NCBI GenBank assembly: GCA_934271655.1
Contig: CAKQRW010000016.1
Coordinates: 1 to 54,896, forward strand
DNA length: 54,896 nucleotides
Direction: 5' to 3'
Source: an uncultured Bacteroidaceae bacterium
GTDB lineage: Bacteria > Bacteroidota > Bacteroidia > Bacteroidales > Bacteroidaceae
In this document: piece after piece, positions 43,651 through 52,120 of the stretch
Position numbering within the stretch: the first letter of the stretch is position 1
Layout: every line of letters starts with the position of its first letter
Made by a program: the position numbers and the translations under genes
The notes under the pieces: generated by a model
What the model was told of the DNA's origin: nothing
What the model saw: only the letters and a program-made list of their open reading frames with translations
The model's database searches: none

Positions 43651-45401
43651 TACTCATCTTTGGAGGCACAACGGAGGGGCGCGTGGCTGCAGATGTCTGT
43701 GACCAGGCTGGCCAGACCTTCTATTACTCCACGCTAAGTTCGCTGCAGGAAGTGGAGCTGCGCCATGGCGTGCGCTTGAGCGGAGCGATGACGCAGAGCG
43801 ATATTGCGGAGTTCTGCAAGTCGCATGGAGTGAGGTGTATCATCGATGCCGCCCATCCCTTTGCCCAAAACCTTCACTCCGCCATTGCCGCTACCTCCCT
43901 CCCCGTAATACGTCTTCAGCGCTGCTATGGCGAAAAAGTGGCGGGCGTGACGTATTGCAAGGACTATGAAGAGGCGATGGACTCGATGAGAGCGGCAGGA
44001 GTGAAGAAGCTGCTCGCTCTCTCGGGTGCCAACACTATAGGCAAGCTGAAACCTTATTGGACAGAGCATCCTGTGGTCTTCCGCATCCTGCACCGTCAGG
44101 AGAGCATAGAGCAGGCTCATCGTCAGGGATTTCCCGATGAGAATATCATCTTTTATAATGAGCGACTCTCACTCCCTTCAGCGGAAGAGGAACAGATCAC
44201 GATGAAGGATGTCGGCTGTGATGCCGTCATCACCAAGGAGAGCGGAGCCAGTGGAGGATTTGACGCAAAGGTCAGCGCGGCTCTTGGTTTAGGCCTGCGT
44301 GTCTTTGTGGTCACCCGTCCGCAATTGCCAAGCCACTGGACCTATGTCACGGGTCGCCACAGTCTGCGCCGTGCCATAGAGCGCGAGGTGCCAGAGTTCT
44401 TTCAGCTACACACAGGACTCACCACAGGTGCCTGTGCTACGGCAGCTACCAAGGCAGCCATGCTCTCGCTCCTCTATGGCGAGAGTCCTGAGGAGGTCGC
44501 TTTCAATCTTCCTGATGGAGAGGTGATGTCGGTGGAGGTAGAAGTGGAGAGCAGGGGCAGGGCGTCAGTGGTAAAGGACTTCAGCGATGACCCCGATGTG
44601 ACTAAGGGATGCCGGATAACCTCTATCGTAAGTCGCAACACATGCGGAGAGATACGTTTTCTGCGTGGCGAAGGCGTTGGCCTTGTCACTCTTCCAGGAC
44701 TCGGCATCCCCGTCGGCGGACCTGCCATCAACGCCACGCCACGGCTGATGATGTGTGACGAGATCCGGTCCGTGGCTGGCAAAGGAGGCTTCGACGTGAC
44801 GGTAAGTGTGGAGAATGGCGCAGCTCTGGCCTTGAAAACCTTCAATCATAAGGTCGGCGTTGTCGGCGGCATCAGCATCATAGGCACGTCGGGCATAGTG
44901 TCTCCGTTGAGCAATGAGGCCTTTGTCCACAGCATAGGCCGTGAGCTGGAGGTGGCGCGAGCCATCGGATGCACCGAGATAGGCATTGTGGCAGGCAAGA
45001 AGAGCGAGGACAGTCTGCGCCAGCGCTATCCAGACCTGCGCATGGTCCATTATGGCAACTTTGTCGGAGCCACATTGGAAAAGGCCCATGCTTTGGGATT
45101 CAGGAAGGTGGTTGTCGGAATCATGATAGGCAAGGCCGTCAAGTTGGCCGAGGGCAATCTCGATACCCATTCCCATAAAGTGGAGATGAACAAGGCTTTT
45201 CTGAAGAGCCTAGTGGCAGATCTGCCACAGCATGAGGCTCTGGCCTGCAAGATAGAACAAATCACTATGGCACGTGAGTTGACACATCTGATGCCCGGCA
45301 AGTTCTTTGACCGCATCGTGTCGCTGTGCCACGAACACTGCCAAAAGGTCTTTCCCGACGGCGAAATAGAAATAGTACTGATATGCGAAAAACAAGTTTG
45401 A
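43647..45401 (+). CDS. cbiD: CobK (CbiJ)-CbiD fusion
   Basis: This 584-residue fusion has an N-terminal precorrin-6A reductase (about 1-245; ILIFGGTTEGRVAADVCDQA, IIDAAHPFAQNLH, TKESGASGGFDAKVSAAL) and a C-terminal CbiD C1-methyltransferase from about 254, with the diagnostic LHTGLTTGACATAATKAA, GVGLVTLPGLGIPVGGPAIN and KVGVVGGISIIGTSGIVSPL. Both are steps of anaerobic corrin-ring synthesis. It overlaps cbiG-cobM by ATGA and btuC by 19 bases, so the genes are translationally coupled. Confidence 0.95.
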   Translation: MILIFGGTTEGRVAADVCDQAGQTFYYSTLSSLQEVELRHGVRLSGAMTQSDIAEFCKSHGVRCIIDAAHPFAQNLHSAIAATSLPVIRLQRCYGEKVAGVTYCKDYEEAMDSMRAAGVKKLLALSGANTIGKLKPYWTEHPVVFRILHRQESIEQAHRQGFPDENIIFYNERLSLPSAEEEQITMKDVGCDAVITKESGASGGFDAKVSAALGLGLRVFVVTRPQLPSHWTYVTGRHSLRRAIEREVPEFFQLHTGLTTGACATAATKAAMLSLLYGESPEEVAFNLPDGEVMSVEVEVESRGRASVVKDFSDDPDVTKGCRITSIVSRNTCGEIRFLRGEGVGLVTLPGLGIPVGGPAINATPRLMMCDEIRSVAGKGGFDVTVSVENGAALALKTFNHKVGVVGGISIIGTSGIVSPLSNEAFVHSIGRELEVARAIGCTEIGIVAGKKSEDSLRQRYPDLRMVHYGNFVGATLEKAHALGFRKVVVGIMIGKAVKLAEGNLDTHSHKVEMNKAFLKSLVADLPQHEALACKIEQITMARELTHLMPGKFFDRIVSLCHEHCQKVFPDGEIEIVLICEKQV

Positions 45402-46396
45402 TGGCGGCCATTGTGCTGAGCATTCCCATCTTTGCGCTTCTCAACCTCACCATGGGCTCGGTGGCCATACCTCCGCGCGAGGTGCTTGACATACTCTTTC
45501 ATGGAGGCTGCGGCAATGAGGTATGGACAAACATTGTGATGAAGACGCGCCTGCCCCAGACACTTACAGCCTTGGCATGTGGTGCAGGCCTCTCTGTGGC
45601 AGGTCTGGAGATGCAGACCGTGTTTCACAACCCGCTGGCAGGGCCGTCTGTTCTCGGCGTGTCCAGCGCTGCAAGTCTCGGAGTTGCGTTTGTCGTTTTG
45701 CTGAGTGGCACACTGGGCGGAGGCATCATGACGCAGTTTGGTTTCTTTGGCAACACGGCCCTCACCGTGGCTGCCATTGGTGGAGCCATGGTGGTGATGC
45801 TGCTCATCGTCTACCTGTCGCAGAAGGTGGAAGGAAATACGACCCTGCTTATCGTGGGCGTGCTGATAGGCTACATTGCCACCGCCGTCATAGGCGTGCT
45901 GAAATATTTCTCCACGGAAGAGGACATCAGGGCCTATGTCATCTGGGGACTTGGAAGTTTCGCAAGAGTCACTGGCGGGCAAGTGAGCGTCTTTGTGATA
46001 CTCATGGCAGTGATGCTGCCTGCTGCGATGCTGCTGGCCAAGCCTCTTAACATTCTCCTGCTCGGAGAACTCTATGCCGAGAATCTTGGCCTCAATGTGC
46101 GGCGCGCCCGTCTGCTCATCATCACTTCCGCTGGCATACTCACGGCTGTCACCACAGCCTATTGCGGCCCCATCATGTTTATAGGCCTGGCTGTGCCTCA
46201 TATAGCCCGCGGACTGTTCAGGGTGGAAGACCATCGTGTCACACTGCCAGCCACCATGTTTTGCGGAGCATCGCTTGCGTTGGTGTGCAATCTCATATCC
46301 CGACTTCCGGGTTTCGAGGGTGCCCTGCCCATCAACTCTGTCACAGCTCTCATTGGTGCTCCTGTGGCATTGGCCGTGCTGCTGAAGAAGAAATGA
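45383..46396 (+). CDS. btuC: BtuC/FecCD-type ABC permease
   Basis: This 337-residue membrane protein has about nine or ten hydrophobic helices and FecCD signatures: RLPQTLTALACGAGLSVAGL, NPLAGPSVLGVSSAASLGV, and CGPIMFIGLAVPHIARGLF near the ATPase-contact loop. The start MRKTSLMAAIVLS at 45383 overlaps the end of cbiD; an upstream in-frame ATG would overlap it further. BtuF at 34656-35816 is the likely binding protein. No btuD ATPase gene is present in the window. Confidence 0.9.
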   Translation: MRKTSLMAAIVLSIPIFALLNLTMGSVAIPPREVLDILFHGGCGNEVWTNIVMKTRLPQTLTALACGAGLSVAGLEMQTVFHNPLAGPSVLGVSSAASLGVAFVVLLSGTLGGGIMTQFGFFGNTALTVAAIGGAMVVMLLIVYLSQKVEGNTTLLIVGVLIGYIATAVIGVLKYFSTEEDIRAYVIWGLGSFARVTGGQVSVFVILMAVMLPAAMLLAKPLNILLLGELYAENLGLNVRRARLLIITSAGILTAVTTAYCGPIMFIGLAVPHIARGLFRVEDHRVTLPATMFCGASLALVCNLISRLPGFEGALPINSVTALIGAPVALAVLLKKK

Positions 46397-46526
46397 CATG
46401 TGAGAGTGGCATGGAGTCATGTGATCTTGAGGCTTCGCCGCATGCCCGTGCTGCAGGTTCACAAATGCTGGCGGTCTGATTAAATATGCGCAACACCCCA
46501 TAGGGGCAAAAAATATCACTGCTGAA

Positions 46527-47024
46527 ATGAGAAGAATAATAATGATTACAGGAGGCCAGCGCTCGGGCAAGAGCGTCTATGCCGAGCGGTTGGCTCTGTC
46601 GCTTGCCGACAATCCTGTATATATGGCCACAGCCCATATCTGGGACGATGAGTTCCGTGAGCGTGTGCGTGTGCATCAGGAGCGTCGCGGTCCACAATGG
46701 ACCAATATAGAAGAAGAGAAATACCTCAGTCGCCACGATGTGGCAGGGCGCACCGTGCTCATAGACTGCTGCACCCTGTGGCTCACCAATTTTTTTACCG
46801 AGGAGATGAAGGACATAGAAGAGGTGAAAGCCGAGTTTGACCGTTTCACCAGACAAGACGCCGCCTTCATCTTCGTCACCAACGAGATAGGTCTTGGCGG
46901 CACAAGTGCCAACGCCATCCAGCGGCGCTTCACCGACTTACTTGGATGGCTCAACCAGTATATTGCCTCCAAGGCAGATGAGGTGGTGCTGATGGTGTCG
47001 GGAATAGACGTGAGGATAAAGTGA
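46527..47024 (+). CDS. cobU: Adenosylcobinamide kinase / guanylyltransferase
   Basis: This 165-residue enzyme phosphorylates adenosylcobinamide and forms the GDP derivative. The P-loop ITGGQRSGKSVYAERLA, the segment ATAHIWDDEFRERVRVHQER carrying the guanylylated His, DCCTLWLTNFF and VTNEIGLGG all fit CobU. It is slightly shorter than the enterobacterial enzyme (about 181). The 130-base gap to btuC shows no clear feature. Confidence 0.94.
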   Translation: MRRIIMITGGQRSGKSVYAERLALSLADNPVYMATAHIWDDEFRERVRVHQERRGPQWTNIEEEKYLSRHDVAGRTVLIDCCTLWLTNFFTEEMKDIEEVKAEFDRFTRQDAAFIFVTNEIGLGGTSANAIQRRFTDLLGWLNQYIASKADEVVLMVSGIDVRIK

Positions 47025-47108
47025 CATGGCAGTACATGGACATCAATCATGAAAGATCAATGCTGCAGCATGTCTCTCTAAGCTATTGGGAGACATATGT
47101 ACATGGAC

Positions 47109-47245
47109 GTTGCCCATGAATTGCAAACAGCATCGTCAATGAAATGTCAATAGCGCCAATCAGGAAATGCCAACAGCATCGACTATGAATGCCAACAGCA
47201 TCGTCAGTGCAATGTCAAAAGCATCAATCATGCAAGAACAACAAC
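47109..47245. repeat. 22-23-bp tandem array between cobU and cobT
   Basis: CATCGTCAATGAAATGTCAA-type units start at 47131, 47154, 47177, 47199 and 47222 (periods 23, 23, 22, 23). A short ATGTCTC/GAGACAT hairpin lies before them at 47070-47096. Confidence 0.75.
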
Positions 47246-47252
47246 AAAAAAA

Positions 47253-48305
47253 ATGATAACACCGGTAGACAGAAGCAAGACAGCTTCTTTTCAAGAAAAA
47301 ATAGACAATCTCAACAAGCCCAAGGGTTCGCTTGGACGGTTGGAAAGCCTTGCGCTCCAGATGTGCCTCATCCAGGATACCAGTTCGCCACATCTATGTC
47401 ACCCGTGCCATATCCTCTTCGGGGGCGATCATGGCATTGAACGCGAGGGCGTGTCGTTCTCGCCGCGCGAGGTCACATGGCAGCAGATGATCAACTACAC
47501 CCGAGGAGGTGGAGGCGTGAACATGTTCTGCCGCCAGCATGGCTTCAGCTTGAGGATAGTCGACGTGGGGGTAGACCATGATTTCGGTGATGGTGCCTAT
47601 CCGCAGATAATCGACCGCAAGATAGCATACGGCACCAAGGACTTTCTCTATGAGCCAGCCATGAGCCAGGCAGAGTGGGAGAGGGCTTTGTCTGTAGGAG
47701 CCGAGCAGGTTGATGCCTGCCATGCCGAGGGATGCAACATCATCAGCTTTGGCGAGATGGGCATTGGCAACACCTCTCCGTCGAGCGTGCTCATGCACCT
47801 TTTCCTTGACATACCGCTCCTGCAGTGTGTTGGCGCCGGAAGTGGACTTCCGTCAGATGGCGTGAGACACAAGTATGAGGTGCTCAAGGCTGCGGTAGAA
47901 AGTTTCAAGACCAGTCATCCAGAACCTTGCGGCAACCTCGTGGCCTCGCTTGTGGCTCGACACTTCTGCGGTTTCGAGATGGCGGCTGCTATCGGCGGAA
48001 TGTTGCGCGCTGCCCAACTGCGCATGGCCATCCTTGTCGACGGTTTCATCATGACCGCCTGCATGCTTGCGGCCAGCCGCATGGATGCGGGCGTGATAGA
48101 CTATGCCATTTTCGGGCATTGCGGTGATGAGGGTGGACACAAGCTTATGCTTGAGGCTATGGGCGCATCCCCCCTTCTCCATCTCGGATTGCGGTTGGGT
48201 GAGGGCACAGGAGCCATATGCGCCTATCCCATAGTGCAGTCGGCGGTGAACATGATTAACGAAATGGACAACTTCTCCCATGCTAACATTACAAAATATT
48301 TTTAA
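47253..48305 (+). CDS. cobT: Nicotinate-nucleotide:dimethylbenzimidazole phosphoribosyltransferase
   Basis: CobT activates the lower-ligand base as its alpha-ribotide. The 350-residue sequence shows KPKGSLGRLESLALQMCLI, LFGGDHGIEREGVS, ISFGEMGIGNTSPSSVLM, and the C-terminal RLGEGTGAICAYPIVQSAV with the Glu expected to be catalytic. Length is typical. The start overlaps the end of the upstream repeat array, and the 3' end overlaps cobS by 26 bases. Which lower-ligand base is used cannot be read from this sequence. Confidence 0.95.
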   Translation: MITPVDRSKTASFQEKIDNLNKPKGSLGRLESLALQMCLIQDTSSPHLCHPCHILFGGDHGIEREGVSFSPREVTWQQMINYTRGGGGVNMFCRQHGFSLRIVDVGVDHDFGDGAYPQIIDRKIAYGTKDFLYEPAMSQAEWERALSVGAEQVDACHAEGCNIISFGEMGIGNTSPSSVLMHLFLDIPLLQCVGAGSGLPSDGVRHKYEVLKAAVESFKTSHPEPCGNLVASLVARHFCGFEMAAAIGGMLRAAQLRMAILVDGFIMTACMLAASRMDAGVIDYAIFGHCGDEGGHKLMLEAMGASPLLHLGLRLGEGTGAICAYPIVQSAVNMINEMDNFSHANITKYF

Positions 48306-49056
48306 GAGGACGCTCGCTGCCCTCACGCTCTTCACACGTCTGCCGCTATGGAGGCTGTGCAGCATAGAGGCAGAGCATTATCAGCATGTCGTTCCGCTAT
48401 GGCCGCTTGCTGGCTGGCTTACAGGCGGACTCATGTCGCTTGTCTTTCTCGCCTCTCAGCTCCTTCATCTGCCTGTTGGAGTGGGTGTGGCCATGGCGTT
48501 GGTCAGCCGAGTGCTGTTGACAGGCGCGCTCCATGAGGATGGCTTTGCGGATTTCTGCGACGGCTTTGGCGGTGGCTCGACACGTGAGCGTACGCTTGAG
48601 ATAATGAAAGACTCACATATAGGCACCTATGGAGTGCTTGGTCTTGTGGCCTACTATCTGCTGCTGTGGAACATACTGGCGGCTCTTGTGCACCTGTCTG
48701 CGTTGGGACCCCTTCTCTTTCTCGTGGCCGACACGGCGTGCAAGATGGTCAGTTCGTCTATCATATATTTCCTGCCGTATGCGCGCAAGGCCACTGAGGC
48801 CAAGATACAGGCTGTCTACGCCAGGCCGTCAGTCGTGGAGACAGCGGTCACACTCGTGCTGGGCTGCTTGCCTATGGCTCTGTGCTTCAGCGTCACCCTG
48901 CTGTTGCCACTTCTCTTCTCCGTGCTTGCCGCCTCTGGCCTCTTCCTGCTGATGCGCCGCCGCATTCAGGGATATACAGGCGATTGTTGCGGAGCCACAT
49001 TCATCATAACAGAAACAGTATTCTATCTTACACTATTATGCGTCACGGTTTTCTAA
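48280..49056 (+). CDS. cobS: Cobalamin synthase
   Basis: This 258-residue integral membrane protein joins adenosyl-GDP-cobinamide to the alpha-ribotide. The signature GALHEDGFADFCDGFGGGST, with the acidic metal-binding residues, and IMKDSHIGTYGV is characteristic, and several membrane helices are visible. It overlaps cobT upstream by 26 bases and the first cbiA half downstream by 19 bases, consistent with one coupled transcript. Confidence 0.95.
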   Translation: MLTLQNIFKRTLAALTLFTRLPLWRLCSIEAEHYQHVVPLWPLAGWLTGGLMSLVFLASQLLHLPVGVGVAMALVSRVLLTGALHEDGFADFCDGFGGGSTRERTLEIMKDSHIGTYGVLGLVAYYLLLWNILAALVHLSALGPLLFLVADTACKMVSSSIIYFLPYARKATEAKIQAVYARPSVVETAVTLVLGCLPMALCFSVTLLLPLLFSVLAASGLFLLMRRRIQGYTGDCCGATFIITETVFYLTLLCVTVF

Positions 49057-49712
49057 TAGCAGCGGCCTCGTCCAACAGCGGCAAGACCACAGTCACCATT
49101 GGTCTGCTGCGAGCCATGAGAGACAGAAACGTGAGGGTGCAGCCCTATAAGTGCGGCCCTGACTACATCGACACCATGCTTCACCGCATGGCCTCAGGGC
49201 GCGAGTCTGTCAATCTTGACACCTTCATGTCGTCGCCTGCCCATGTGCGCAGTCTCTTTGAAGGCTATTCGGCAGATGCCGACATCAGTGTCGTCGAAGG
49301 TGTGATGGGCTTGTTTGACGGCTATGACAAGAGCCGAGGCTCCAGTGCGGAGGTGGCCAAGACGCTTGGTCTGCCTGTAGTGCTTGTTGTCAACGCCAAG
49401 TCTGTGGCATACAGCGTGGCGCCGCTCATCTATGGATTCAGGCACTTCGATGCCAGTGTCAATGTGGCTGGAGTCATATTCAACCAAGTGGCCTCAGAAA
49501 ACCATTTCCGCTTCTTGCGTGAGGCGTGCGCCGATGCTGGTGTGGAGTGCTACGGTTATCTGCCGCACAATGCTGACTTGGTTATACCCAGCCGCCACTT
49601 AGGCTTGACGGTTCAGGCCAGCGATGAGGTGGAGAGGCTTCTGAGGATTGCTGCCAGCGAGATGGAGAAGCATGTGGACATTGTCAGGCTGATGGAATTG
49701 GGGACGAGATAA
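49038..49712 (+). CDS. cbiA: CbiA N-terminal half: ATP-binding amidase domain
   Basis: This 224-residue protein is the dethiobiotin-synthetase-like half of cobyrinate a,c-diamide synthase. The P-loop AASSNSGKTTVTIGLLRAM, KCGPDYIDTMLH, LDTFMSSPAHVRSLF and VVEGVMGLFDGYDKSRGSSA are intact. It stops (TAA) exactly where a normal CbiA of about 450 residues would enter the linker to its glutaminase domain. That domain is encoded by the next ORF in another frame, after 41 bases. Both halves keep key residues, so a working two-subunit enzyme is plausible; a frameshifted gene or assembly error cannot be excluded. Confidence 0.88.
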   Translation: MRHGFLIAAASSNSGKTTVTIGLLRAMRDRNVRVQPYKCGPDYIDTMLHRMASGRESVNLDTFMSSPAHVRSLFEGYSADADISVVEGVMGLFDGYDKSRGSSAEVAKTLGLPVVLVVNAKSVAYSVAPLIYGFRHFDASVNVAGVIFNQVASENHFRFLREACADAGVECYGYLPHNADLVIPSRHLGLTVQASDEVERLLRIAASEMEKHVDIVRLMELGTR

Positions 49713-49755
49713 ATAGCACCTACTCATTATTTAATAATTTTGGAAACCTGCTTAT
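49711..49755. repeat. Dispersed-unit sequences inside the CbiA split
   Basis: The 41-base gap between the two CbiA halves contains AGCACCTACT and GAAACCTGCTTAT, the same pair of motifs seen at 7346-7385 beside palindromic element copy 2. The CCT cores are 28 bases apart. Confidence 0.6.
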
Positions 49756-50455
49756 GAACATACTTGTAGCTTGCGATTCAGCTTTCAACTTTACATACCG
49801 AGCCAACATTGACGCTCTTCGCCTTTTGGGCAATGTGAGTTTCTTCTCGCCGCTCAGCGACAGCCTGTTGCCACCGTGCGACTTGCTTTACTTGCCTGGA
49901 GGCTATCCCGAACTCTTCCTGACTGAGATAGCTGAAAATGTTGGCATGAGGACACAGATAAGAGACTATGCGGAGAATGGCGGACATGTCTTTGCGGAGT
50001 GCGGCGGTTTCATGTATCTCTGCTCGGATATTGACGGCCAGCCCATGTGTGGTGTCCTGCCATTCAGTGCCACTATGAGTGGAGCGCATCTGCATCTTGG
50101 TTACAGGCAGATGGAGTGGGGTGAGGAGGGGAAGCAGCGCCTTTTTGTCAAAGGACATGAGTTTCATTATTCGGCCATAGCCGATGGCGAGTGTCCGCAT
50201 GCTGGTGCTATAGAGACCCTGCATATCCAGTCCTCAGCCACAGGAAGGCATGTGGATACACCTGTGTACAGATACAAGAATGTCATCGCAGGCTACACGC
50301 ATTGGTACTGGGCTGACAAGACCCTCGATGAACTTCGCATTCTCTTTGGCATGGATAAGATGCAGCATGCAACAGATGAGAAACAGCTGGCAAAGAGTGG
50401 GGGGAATAGCTGGCAAAGAGTGGGGGGAATAGCTGGTGAAGAACAAATGAAATAA
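49754..50455 (+). CDS. CbiA C-terminal half: glutamine amidotransferase domain
   Basis: This 233-residue protein is the class I glutaminase half of CbiA. It begins ILVACDSAFNFTYRANIDAL, as the second domain of intact CbiA does, and carries PPCDLLYLPGGYPELFL, the catalytic Cys in FAECGGFMYL, and FHYSAIADGE with the paired His. It would supply ammonia to the N-terminal half. Two perfect 23-bp tandem copies near the 3' end have shifted the frame: without them the sequence would read KQLVKNK and stop, whereas the present protein ends in about 15 unrelated residues (IAGEEQMK). The frame differs from that of the first half. Confidence 0.87.
   Translation: MNILVACDSAFNFTYRANIDALRLLGNVSFFSPLSDSLLPPCDLLYLPGGYPELFLTEIAENVGMRTQIRDYAENGGHVFAECGGFMYLCSDIDGQPMCGVLPFSATMSGAHLHLGYRQMEWGEEGKQRLFVKGHEFHYSAIADGECPHAGAIETLHIQSSATGRHVDTPVYRYKNVIAGYTHWYWADKTLDELRILFGMDKMQHATDEKQLAKSGGNSWQRVGGIAGEEQMK
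50385..50449. repeat. Perfect 23-bp duplication in the CbiA glutaminase 3' end
   Basis: A 23-base unit beginning AGCTGGCAAAGAGTGG occurs identically at 50385 and 50408, followed by a partial third copy at 50431. Because 23 is not a multiple of 3, each unit is read in a different frame. Identity suggests a recent event. Confidence 0.9.
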
Positions 50456-50457
50456 CT

Positions 50458-51954
50458 ATGATCATGAAAAAAGACAATACAGACATAAATGACAGCCGCA
50501 AGACATTGCGCCCGCTCATGCTTGTGGGCACAGGCAGCGATGTGGGCAAGAGCGTGCTGTGTACGGCCCTGTGCCGCATCTTCCTGCAGGATGGTTACAG
50601 TCCTGCACCGTTCAAGGCGCAGAACATGGCACTCAATTCCTATGCCACACCCGACGGGCTTGAGATAGGGCGCGCCCAAGCCGTGCAGGCAGAGGCATGC
50701 TGCTTGCCGCCATGCACTGACATGAATCCGCTTCTCCTGAAGCCCAACTCGGAGCATACCACACAGGTTGTCCTGAATGGCAAACCTATCGGCAACCGCT
50801 CTGCCTATGACTATTTCCGCAAGGAGGGACGCGGCGAACTGCGGGCTGCCGTGCATGCAGCGTTCGACAGGCTCGCTGCGCGCTACAGTCCTGTGGTGAT
50901 GGAGGGGGCTGGCTCTGTGTCGGAGATTAACCTCCGCGAGTCTGACCTTGTCAATATGCCCATGGCACGCTATGCCGGAGCTGATGTCATCCTGGTGGCC
51001 GACATCGATCGTGGCGGTGTATTCGCCTCGTGCTATGGCAGTGTGATGCTCCAGACTCCTGAAGACCGCAAGCGCATCAAGGGCATCATCATCAACAAGT
51101 TTCGTGGTGACTTGCGCCTCTTTGACTCCGGACGCAAGATGATGGAGGACATCTGTGGAGTGCCTGTGCTGGGCGTGGTCCCTGCCTTTGGGGACATTGT
51201 CATAGATGATGAGGACAGCGTGGAGCTGGAGCGCAAGCGGCGTTCTCTGTCCAGTGGAAAAGTGAACATAGCGGTGATTCTTCTGCGCCACATTAGCAAC
51301 TTCACTGACTTTGCTGTGCTTGAGCGTGATCAGCGCGTCAACCTTTTCTATACGTCCAATGTGGAAGACATCAAGCAGGCCGACATCATTGTCCTGCCAG
51401 GCACTAAAGCCACTCTCGATGACCTCTGCGAACTGAGGCGCAATGGCGTGGCTCAGGCTGTCATTCGCGCTCATCGTGATGGCAAGCGTATTGTGGGCAT
51501 ATGTGGAGGCTACCAGATGATGGGACAGATGGTCTGCGATCCCGATGGCATCGAAGGGTCCATTCCTGCGCTGCCTGGACTGGGGCTGCTTGGCATCACA
51601 ACGACCATGACTTCTGACAAGACAACGCGTCAGGTCACTTTCTCTTTCGACGGAGCCGCATGCCATGGCTATGAGATACACCAGGGCGTGAGCGCATATG
51701 CTGACGGCAGGGCTAACGGACCGCTACCGAAGATTGTAGAGGAAGGCAACTGCCTTGGCACCTATGTGCACGGATTGCTCGACAATGCTCCTGTCATCGA
51801 CTATCTGCTGTGCCCCTTCTGCTGTGAGCAACAGGAAGCGGAGCATGAGGCAGAGTCGCAGGAAGAGTTCAAGAACCGCCAGTACGACTTGCTTGCCGAC
51901 CATGTGAGAAAGCATGTAGACATCCAGAGAATCTATGACATGCTAAGCAGATGA
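50458..51954 (+). CDS. cobQ: Cobyric acid synthase
   Basis: CobQ/CbiP amidates the b, d, e and g side chains. The 498-residue protein has the ATP-binding domain first (MLVGTGSDVGKSVLCTALCR, FKAQNMALNSYATPDG, EIGRAQAVQAEAC, VVMEGAGSVSEINLRESDLV), then the glutaminase domain with IVGICGGYQMMGQMV (Cys nucleophile) and GYEIHQGVS (His). It is full length, unlike the split CbiA just upstream, and starts 2 bases after that gene. The C-terminal EQQEAEHEAESQEEFK insert is acidic and may be a local expansion. Confidence 0.95.
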   Translation: MIMKKDNTDINDSRKTLRPLMLVGTGSDVGKSVLCTALCRIFLQDGYSPAPFKAQNMALNSYATPDGLEIGRAQAVQAEACCLPPCTDMNPLLLKPNSEHTTQVVLNGKPIGNRSAYDYFRKEGRGELRAAVHAAFDRLAARYSPVVMEGAGSVSEINLRESDLVNMPMARYAGADVILVADIDRGGVFASCYGSVMLQTPEDRKRIKGIIINKFRGDLRLFDSGRKMMEDICGVPVLGVVPAFGDIVIDDEDSVELERKRRSLSSGKVNIAVILLRHISNFTDFAVLERDQRVNLFYTSNVEDIKQADIIVLPGTKATLDDLCELRRNGVAQAVIRAHRDGKRIVGICGGYQMMGQMVCDPDGIEGSIPALPGLGLLGITTTMTSDKTTRQVTFSFDGAACHGYEIHQGVSAYADGRANGPLPKIVEEGNCLGTYVHGLLDNAPVIDYLLCPFCCEQQEAEHEAESQEEFKNRQYDLLADHVRKHVDIQRIYDMLSR

Positions 51955-51960
51955 TACTAT

Positions 51961-52095
51961 AAAATATTTTGAGCACCTACTTAAAAGGCTTCATCTTGCG
52001 GCAAGTGTGTTATCTGCTTGATTTGACATTGTCTGCTTGCCAGCAGAGATGCCTTTGTACGAAATATTTTGAGAGTCTGCTTATAATCATCAATA
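51961..52095. repeat. Two dispersed units between cobQ and cobD
   Basis: AATATTTTGAGCACCTACTT at about 51963 and GAAATATTTTGAGAGTCTGC at 52061 are related to the 22-bp unit family, about 100 bases apart and in the same orientation. No other feature is visible in the 166-base gap. Confidence 0.6.
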
Positions 52096-52120
52096 TACAG
52101 GAAAAGAACAGAAACAAACC

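Noticed and set aside
45050..46570. 506-codon open frame on the minus strand across cbiD and btuC
   Set aside because: It is antisense to two clearly conserved genes and shows no recognisable domain.
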